Positions 58,782 to 64,000 of a stretch of DNA of 64,000 nt are shown piece by piece. The position numbers and the translations under genes are program-made. The stretch spans positions 7,626,001-7,690,000 of the forward strand of contig NZ_FYEY01000001.1 of assembly GCF_900187385.1 (NCBI RefSeq). Direction: 5' to 3'. The stretch is from Streptomyces sp. 2114.4 (lineage in GTDB: Bacteria; Actinomycetota; Actinomycetes; Streptomycetales; Streptomycetaceae). Numbering within the stretch: position 1 is the first letter of the stretch; every line of letters begins with the position of its first letter. A model generated the notes under the pieces. It was not told the origin of the DNA and ran no database searches. It saw only the letters and a program-made list of their open reading frames with translations.

Positions 58782-60110
58782 TCAGCCGAGGGCGGCGGGT
58801 TCGGCCGCGCCGGCGGAGCCCGACGGGTCGGTGTCCGGGTCCTCGGCAGGCCCCGTGGCGGGCAGGTCACGCATCCGCCGCAGCGGGGAGAACAGCAGCG
58901 GCAGCGGTACGGCCAGGAATCCGGCCGCACACCACACCAGCGCCACCCGCGCCCCGAACGCGTCGGCCAGCGCACCGCCGGCCAGGGCGCCGAGCGGCAG
59001 GGTGCCCCACATCAGGAACCGCAGCGTGGCGTTCATCCGGCCGAGCAGCCGCGGCGGGCACACGGTCTGACGGAAGCTCACCTGCGCCACGTTGTAGAGC
59101 ACGACGCCGAAGAAGACCACCCCGGAGCCGAGGGCGAACAGCGCCGCCCCGGCCCCGCGCCCGGAAAGCGGCCACAGCACCGCGAACGGGCCGGTGACCA
59201 GCGGGGACAGCCAGATGAGCCGGGCCTGTCCGAACCGGGCGGCGAGCCGGCCCGCGCACAGCGCGCCGGCCAGTCCGCCCAGGGCCGAGGCGGCCAGCAC
59301 AAGGCCGACCACTCCGGGCACCAGGCCCAGCACCCGGACCAGGAAGACGGACTGCGTGGCCATCAGCACCGCGGCGAAGAAGTTGCCCAGCCCGGTCGTC
59401 ACGGCGATCACGCGCAGCAGGCGGTGCCCGCACACAAAGCGCAGCCCCTCGCCGATGTCCCGGCGCAGCGAGGCGTCCGGACGGCGTTCGGGAAGGCTCT
59501 CGGGCTTCTTGATGCGCCACAGGAACAGCGCGGAGAGCGCATAACCGGCCGCGTCGGTGACGATGGCCAGAGCGGCCCCCAGCAACTGGACGAGACCGCC
59601 GCCGATGCCGGGACCCGCGACCTGCGCCGAGGAACGGATCGTCTCCAGTGCCCCGTTGCCCGAGACCAGCTGGTCCTTGGGCAGCAGCTGGGGCAGGAAG
59701 CTCTGGTGCGCGATGTCGAAGAAGACCGTCGCCACCCCGGTGACCAGGGCGACGACGTACAGCTGTGCCATCGTCAGCACACCGGTGACGGCGGCCAGCG
59801 GGATGCTCGCCATCGTCAGGGCCCGCACCACATCGGCGCGGATCATCAGCGGCAGCTTGCGCATCCGGTCGACCCAGGCCCCGGCCGGCAGCCCGACCAG
59901 CAGGAACGCGGCGGTCTCCGCGGCAGTGAGCAACCCCACCTGGAAGGCGGGGGCGTCGAGTTCGAGCACCGCGACGAGCGGCAGGGCGACCAGGGTGACC
60001 TGGGCACCGAGTTGTCCGGCCGCGGCACCGGCGAGCAGAAGACGGAAGTCGCGCAGGCGCAGCGGGCCGCTGGTCGCGGGTCGGGGTATGTCGGGCATAT
60101 GAGGGACCAT
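58782..60110 (-). CDS. MFS exporter of the EntS/MFS_3 type (442 aa)
   Basis: Twelve-helix transporter of the MFS_3 group, which includes the enterobactin exporter EntS and macrolide exporters. Helix 1 reads LLAGAAAGQLGAQVTLVALPLVAV, loop 2-3 holds GAWVDRMRKLPL (motif A), and FFDIAHQSFLPQLLPKDQLVSGNGALE is a strong family signature. It is first in the leftward operon that continues into the NRPS genes, so export of the peptide product is the natural role. Start at 60110 or, in frame, at 60098; neither has a good ribosome site. Confidence 0.85.
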   Translation of the reverse strand: MVPHMPDIPRPATSGPLRLRDFRLLLAGAAAGQLGAQVTLVALPLVAVLELDAPAFQVGLLTAAETAAFLLVGLPAGAWVDRMRKLPLMIRADVVRALTMASIPLAAVTGVLTMAQLYVVALVTGVATVFFDIAHQSFLPQLLPKDQLVSGNGALETIRSSAQVAGPGIGGGLVQLLGAALAIVTDAAGYALSALFLWRIKKPESLPERRPDASLRRDIGEGLRFVCGHRLLRVIAVTTGLGNFFAAVLMATQSVFLVRVLGLVPGVVGLVLAASALGGLAGALCAGRLAARFGQARLIWLSPLVTGPFAVLWPLSGRGAGAALFALGSGVVFFGVVLYNVAQVSFRQTVCPPRLLGRMNATLRFLMWGTLPLGALAGGALADAFGARVALVWCAAGFLAVPLPLLFSPLRRMRDLPATGPAEDPDTDPSGSAGAAEPAALG

Positions 60111-60510
60111 CGCCGAACGATCGATCCGGGGTCAAAACCCGATGCACACTTTCGGTCGGATTTCTTCACCATTTACTCACCATGACAGAAAAATCTCCGC
60201 CAGATCCTGGCAATCACCGCATGACTGCCACATGGCACCCTTGGGTGTGAGAAGGGGATTCCGCGACGACTGCGCGGGGCGGCCAGGTGACCGTGTACAG
60301 AGCGTCACGTACCGGAATCCGACCGAAAACAGTCGTCGATGTCCTCTTATTGACCGAAGCGCTTATTTCCTCCGCTATGGCGCCCCACCATGAAGAAGAG
60401 CCCGGCCCCGCAGGCCGTGGGGGCCGCGGGGCCGGGCGGGGTGAACGGAACCGCCTCCGGTCCGGCCGGAGTTCGCACTGCGCGGCCCAGTCCGCTCCAG
60501 GTCAATACAT
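60111..60510. promoter_or_regulatory. Upstream region of the NRPS operon
   Basis: It contains the presumed leftward operon promoter in a patch with low GC content (60150-60210). TCACCAT occurs at 60166-60172 and again at 60177-60183, exactly one helical turn apart, a possible activator or repressor site. No iron-box-like palindrome is visible. The remainder to the IS edge has no supported gene. Confidence 0.4.
60401..60436. terminator. 11-bp hairpin beside the IS element
   Basis: CCCGGCCCCGC (60401-60411) and GCGGGGCCGGG (60426-60436) are perfect inverted arms. No intact gene ends here, so it may be the terminator of a gene removed from this site. Confidence 0.55.
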
Positions 60511-60576
60511 CTAGAAGTCTCATGAAGATCTTGGGTTCTGGCCCTGCCGCGTGAGCGGTAGGGCCAGACTTGTCAT

Positions 60577-62163
60577 GTGGCGATGGGTGAATGGGTCGGC
60601 GAGATGGTCGGGCCGGACGTGTGGGAGACGTGCGGGGATCTGATCCCGGCCGGGAGTGTGTTCGCGTTCCTGGCCGAGCATCGTGGCGAGCTGTTCCCGG
60701 CTGAGATGTTCGCGGACATGTATCCGTCGGCGAACGGACGGCCGAGCATGCCGCCGCAGATCCTGGCCGCCACGATCATGCTGCAGGCCCTGCACGGGCT
60801 GTCGGACTTCGAGACGGTCCAGGAACTGCGGTGCGACCTGCGGTGGAAGGCCGCATGTGGACTGGGCCTTCACGACATGGCGTTCGATCCGTCGCTGCTG
60901 GCCTACTTCCGCCGCCGGCTGGCCCGTTCCGCCCGCCCCAACCGCGTCTTCGAGGCCGTACGCGAAGTCGTGAAGGCCACCGGCGTACTGAAAGGCAAGC
61001 ACCGCCGGGCTTTGGACTCCACCGTGCTGGACGACGCGGTCGCCACCCAGGACACCGTCACCCAGATCATCGCCGCCGTCCGGGCGGTGATCCGTGAAGT
61101 CCCCGGCGCCGACACGGTCGCCGCTGCCCAGTGCACCGCACATGACTACACCGACCCGGGCAAGCCCCGCATCGCCTGGAACGACGAGCAGGCCCGCACC
61201 GAACTGGTCGACGCGCTGGTCACCGATGCTCTGCGGCTGCTGGGCCACCTGCCCGACCAGCAACTCGGAGAGAAAGCCGCCAACGCGGTGGGCATCCTGG
61301 CCCTGGTCGCCGGGCAGGACGTCGAGCCCGCTGAGAACTCCGACGGCCGTGACGGACGCTGGCGCATCACCCAGGGCACCGCCCATGAGCGGATCGTGTC
61401 CACCGTCGATCCCGAAGCACGCCACGTGCACAAGACCCGCTCCCACCAGCAGGACGGCTTCAAGGCCCACCTGGCCATCGAGCCCGAGACCGGGTTGTAC
61501 ACGGCCGTCGCCCTGCGGCCCGGCGCCGGGCCCGAGCACCACGAGGCCGCCGTCGGCCTGGATCTGCTCGCCGACGAGGACACGCCGGTGGACGTCTTCG
61601 GTGACACCGCCTATTCCACCGGCGACGCCCGCCAGGCCCTGCACCAGGCCGGGCACCGGCTGTTCCTCAAGCCCGCACCGCTGCGGCCGGCCGTCCCCGG
61701 CGGCTTCACCCTCGACGACTTCACCATCGACACCACCACCGCCGTCGTGACCTGCCCGGCCGGACACACCGTGGCCCTGTCCGGCCCCGGCGGGCAGCAC
61801 CACCAGCGCAAAGCCTCCTTCAGGGATTTATGCACCGGATGCCACCTGCGCGAGCGGTGCACCAAAGCCAGGGCCGGACGCATCCTGACCATCCGACCCG
61901 GCCACAACCTCCAAGCGGCCGCCCGCCACCAGACCGCCACCGACCCCGGCTGGCAGGCCGACTACCGCCGCTGGCGGCCCCCCGTCGAACGCGCCGTCGC
62001 CTGGCTCGTCCAGCACGGCAACCGAAAACTCCGCTACCGCGGCACCATCAAGAACGACACATGGCTCCACACCCGGGCCGCCGCCCTCAACCTCCGCCGA
62101 CTGATCAACCTCGGACTCACCCACACCCGAGGCACCTGGCACCTCGCCCCGGCCGGTGCATGA
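60577..62163 (+). CDS. IS1182-family transposase (528 aa)
   Basis: The N-terminal DUF772 domain (FLAEHRGELFPAEMFADMYPSANGRPSMPPQILAATIMLQALHGLSDFETVQEL) is followed by the DDE domain. RRALDSTVLDD contains the first Asp, DVFGDTAYSTGDAR the second, and RPPVERAVAWLVQHGNRKLRYRG the Glu. A zinc-binding insert CTGCHLRERC precedes the last. All catalytic acids are intact and the frame is open, so the element may still be active. Start GTG 60577 or ATG 60583. Confidence 0.92.
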   Translation: MAMGEWVGEMVGPDVWETCGDLIPAGSVFAFLAEHRGELFPAEMFADMYPSANGRPSMPPQILAATIMLQALHGLSDFETVQELRCDLRWKAACGLGLHDMAFDPSLLAYFRRRLARSARPNRVFEAVREVVKATGVLKGKHRRALDSTVLDDAVATQDTVTQIIAAVRAVIREVPGADTVAAAQCTAHDYTDPGKPRIAWNDEQARTELVDALVTDALRLLGHLPDQQLGEKAANAVGILALVAGQDVEPAENSDGRDGRWRITQGTAHERIVSTVDPEARHVHKTRSHQQDGFKAHLAIEPETGLYTAVALRPGAGPEHHEAAVGLDLLADEDTPVDVFGDTAYSTGDARQALHQAGHRLFLKPAPLRPAVPGGFTLDDFTIDTTTAVVTCPAGHTVALSGPGGQHHQRKASFRDLCTGCHLRERCTKARAGRILTIRPGHNLQAAARHQTATDPGWQADYRRWRPPVERAVAWLVQHGNRKLRYRGTIKNDTWLHTRAAALNLRRLINLGLTHTRGTWHLAPAGA

Positions 62164-62167
62164 CCGA

Positions 62168-62201
62168 AGGGGCTGTCCGGCCTGACGGCCGGACAGCCCC
62201 T
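62168..62201 (+). terminator. Hairpin terminator of the transposase gene
   Basis: AGGGGCTGTCCGG (62168-62180) pairs with CCGGACAGCCCCT (62189-62201), and CC/GG extends the stem inside, 4 nt after the stop codon. Confidence 0.85.
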
Positions 62202-62223
62202 CACCAAGATCTTCATCGACCTT

Positions 62224-62395
62224 CTAGGGGGTGTCTCCGCGGAGCTCCGCCTCGACGGCGCCACGGATCAGCTCGTGCGCCCGCCGGAGCGAAGTGGTAC
62301 CGCTCAGCCAGCGCTGGGTACCGCAGGCGCCCAGTGCCCCGCCCACGGCGGCGACGACCGCCGCTTGCAGCGTCTGACGCCGGATGCCGGACAGG
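62224..62395 (-). pseudogene. Possible C-terminal remnant of a TetR-type regulator
   Basis: Read leftward: IWVGLSGIRRQTLQAAVVAA, then RWLSGTTSLRRAHELIRGAVEAELRG and a TAG formed by the CTAG at the IS edge. The helical pattern resembles the last helices of TetR-family ligand domains. No DNA-binding part is present. Assignment is tentative. Confidence 0.3.
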
Positions 62396-62689
62396 CCCAC
62401 CCAGATCCTCGAAGCCGCCGCCCGGCTGATCGCCCGGACCCTCGCCGAGTTCGAGCCGGCCGATATCGGGCGCCGGGGGAAGGACTTCCTGGCCTGCTAT
62501 GCGAACTACTACGTGGCCAACGGAGCGGTCATCATGCCCCGCTTCGGCGACCGGAAGGCCGACGGCGCTGCCGCGGCCACCCTGAGGGACCTCTACCAGG
62601 GGCGGAAGGTGGTGCCCCTGCCCGTTGACAACCTCGGTGAGGGCGGCGGCATCCACTGCTCCACCCAGCAACTCCCCAGGGCGCGCTGA
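62384..62689 (+). pseudogene. C-terminal fragment of agmatine deiminase
   Basis: KDFLACYANYYVANGAVIMP, then RFGDRKADGAAAATLRDLYQGRKVV, and GGGIHCSTQQLPRAR match the last third of agmatine deiminase (AguA, about 340 aa in full), including the nucleophile in GGIHC. The rest of the enzyme is missing. Upstream sequence to 62384 is in frame but only weakly similar. It lies 157 nt from the IS edge. Confidence 0.65.
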
Positions 62690-62766
62690 ACGTCACCGCC
62701 CGGGACGGCGGTGCACGACCCTTTCCCGGGGCCGGGCGCGGCAGGGGTCGGGGGCGCCACGCCCGG

Positions 62767-63588
62767 TCAGCAGGGACGGCCCCGGGTGGCCTCCTCGGTC
62801 CTCCACCCCCAAGCCGTGAGCATGCCGGGCGAGAGGCCGGCGCACCGCGGCGAGGACAAATCCTGCACCGCCCGCTCGATCTGCGCCTCGTCCACCCGGC
62901 CCGTCGCCAGCATGGCGTCCCGTGAACGGCCCCACGTATCGGCCCAGAAGCGGCTGATCGCGCTGTCCGGCACCAACGGGGGAACGTGGATCTCGGCGGC
63001 CACGTGGAACAGCCCCTCCTCGTGCAGGAGCTGCGGGTAGTCCGGCACCCAGGAGATGTCCGTACCGATGCTCTCCCGCAGCGCCTGCCACATCGCCCGC
63101 ATCACCGTGGTGTACGGGGTGCCCGGCGCGGTGGCGCTCGTCAGGTCCACGGCGTCGCTGAGCACCAGTACGCCGTCGGGCGCGACCAGCGAGACCAGCT
63201 TGGCGATCATGCGGCGCCACGAGCGCAGATGCATCAGCACGAACCGCGCGTGCACCAGCCGGAACCGGCCGGGATCGAAGTCCGGGGCGGTGATGTCGGC
63301 GTCCAGCGTCGTCAGGCCCGGTATCCCGGCCGCGGTGAGGAACCGGGTGTCACGGTCCACCGCGAGGACCGTCGTGACACCGGCCGACTCCAGCAGCCAC
63401 CGTGCGAGGGTGCCGGTTCCCGCGCCCACGTCCAGGCAGTTCCAGCCGGGACCGGCCCCCAACGACGTCAGCCGGGCGGCGCTCACCTCGTCGTAGGCGA
63501 GCGCTCCCAGGTCGATACGACCGGCCTCGCCGGTCTCCTCCGGGCGGAACAGACCTTCGCCGTAGCGCCCGGTGTCCGTACCCCGCAC
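62767..63588 (-). CDS. SAM-dependent methyltransferase (273 aa)
   Basis: Class I methyltransferase fold. Motif I LDVGAGTGTLARWLLES (about 50-66), an acidic end of strand 2 in VLAVDRD, DADITAPDF for motif II, and LVSLVAPDGVLVLSDAVDL after helix D are visible. The N-terminus GTDTGRYGEGLFRPEETGEAGRIDLGALAYDEVSAARL resembles small-molecule methyltransferases of natural product pathways. The GTG at 63588 is preferred over the Arg-rich frame to 63687. It probably forms a unit with the MFS gene 22 nt upstream. Substrate unknown. Confidence 0.82.
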   Translation of the reverse strand: MRGTDTGRYGEGLFRPEETGEAGRIDLGALAYDEVSAARLTSLGAGPGWNCLDVGAGTGTLARWLLESAGVTTVLAVDRDTRFLTAAGIPGLTTLDADITAPDFDPGRFRLVHARFVLMHLRSWRRMIAKLVSLVAPDGVLVLSDAVDLTSATAPGTPYTTVMRAMWQALRESIGTDISWVPDYPQLLHEEGLFHVAAEIHVPPLVPDSAISRFWADTWGRSRDAMLATGRVDEAQIERAVQDLSSPRCAGLSPGMLTAWGWRTEEATRGRPC

Positions 63589-63610
63589 GTCCCCAGTATG
63601 ACGGTGCGGC

Positions 63611-64000
63611 TCAGGGGTTTCCTGCTGTGGTGACCAGCTCCGGAACCGGGTCCGGCGCCGGCTGCTTTCGCGGCCGTCCCGGGGCACGCCGCAGCACCAG
63701 CTGCAGCACCAGCATCACCACGCCGGTCACCACCGCGCTGTGCCACAGCAGGGCGTCCAGCCGGCCCGCGGAGAGATAGGCACCCGCGGCCACGGCCGCC
63801 AGTGCGCACACCGCCCGGTCCACGATGCTCTCGACGGACAGCAGGGTGGCCCGTGGCGCACCCGCCGGGATCGCGTCGTTCACCAGCTTGCGCTGGAGCG
63901 GATAGGCGAACCCGGTGACTGCGGCGAACACGCACAGCAGGGCGACCACGGTCCAGGGTCCGCCGAGGGTGCTGCCAGCCAGCGCGGCCGCCATCGCGAG
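63611..64000 (-). CDS. C-terminal part of an MFS transporter (cut by window edge)
   Basis: The frame is open to the window end. It has about four hydrophobic helices: VVALLCVFAAVTGFAYPLQRKLVNDAIP, VDRAVCALAAVAAGAYLSA, LLWHSAVVTGVVMLVLQLVL. FAYPLQRKLVNDAIP and ATLLSVESIVDRAVCA match the late helices of MFS proteins with motif LLS..S. The C-terminus is Pro-rich. The gene continues to the right outside the window. The methyltransferase gene follows 22 nt later. Confidence 0.75.
   Translation of the reverse strand, partial: LAMAAALAGSTLGGPWTVVALLCVFAAVTGFAYPLQRKLVNDAIPAGAPRATLLSVESIVDRAVCALAAVAAGAYLSAGRLDALLWHSAVVTGVVMLVLQLVLRRAPGRPRKQPAPDPVPELVTTAGNP

Larger units (their letters stand above)
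60511..62227 (+). mobile_element. IS1182-family insertion sequence, 1717 bp, CTAG at both ends
   Basis: Imperfect terminal inverted repeats of 24 bp (20 matches): the left begins CTAGAAG and has ATGAAGATCTTGG; the right ends with the complement. CTAG stands at both edges and can be read as a 4-bp target duplication around an element AAG...CTT. Hairpins at 60538-60567 and 62168-62201 flank the transposase and would block read-through transcription. It separates the NRPS operon from decayed genes. Confidence 0.85.

Noticed and set aside
60111..60240. Iron-box (DmdR/IdeR) upstream of the NRPS operon, suggested by the EntS-like exporter and ornithine-like code
   Set aside because: No TTAGGTTAGGCTAACCTAA-like palindrome is present, and no hydroxylase or siderophore uptake gene lies in the window.
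60390..60561. Short frame starting MKKSPAPQAVG that could be a precursor peptide
   Set aside because: It has no ribosome site, encodes a hairpin in its first codons and runs into the IS end. It is better read as terminator plus IS edge.

Overview
The window is a high-GC actinobacterial chromosome segment, most likely from Streptomyces. The evidence is third-position GC bias throughout, GTG starts, frequent ATGA/GTGA stop-start overlaps, several SpoIIE-type PP2C phosphatases, an Rpf-like resuscitation factor, an exported L,D-transpeptidase, mycothiol-type DinB proteins and a modular nonribosomal peptide synthetase (NRPS) locus. I saw no rRNA, tRNA or CRISPR array.

Regions 1-10 kb and 22-24 kb hold signalling genes. 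There are three SpoIIE-type phosphatases with different sensor halves (PAS-PAS-GAF; Cache-PAS-GAF plus an anti-sigma kinase domain; a short membrane-anchored form), an acyl-CoA ligase with a strong palindromic operator, an APC-family permease and a PLDc_N/SHOCT membrane protein.

Region 10.2-15.0 kb is a coherent catabolic unit: a DeoR-family repressor, a four-carbon acid-sugar kinase, a PdxA2-type dehydrogenase and an ACS-family MFS importer. The same inverted repeat, TTGCG-N7-CGCAA, lies before the repressor and before the kinase. Uptake, phosphorylation and oxidative decarboxylation of D-threonate or D-erythronate is the best reading.

Region 15-47 kb is mixed accessory and housekeeping content: a cytochrome P450, an exported M4 metalloprotease, drug exporters (one with three C-terminal transthyretin-like domains), a two-gene AbiEii-type nucleotidyltransferase cassette, an SDR with an inserted zinc ribbon, an M3 peptidase, a CBS protein and cell-wall enzymes. 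Several decayed gene fragments are scattered here (HEAT repeat protein, aldehyde dehydrogenase, PPOX-family protein, FAD monooxygenase). A 62-bp palindromic element and its half copy also lie in this stretch.

Region 47.3-60.1 kb is a leftward NRPS operon: MFS exporter, free-standing C domain, C-A-PCP, A-PCP, A-PCP, and a terminal C-(vestigial A)-PCP-SDR protein. The domain counts are not collinear, and release is probably reductive. An IS1182-family element (60.5-62.2 kb), bounded by CTAG, separates the operon from a zone of truncated genes (agmatine deiminase C-terminus, possible TetR end). The window closes with a methyltransferase and the C-terminal part of an MFS transporter.
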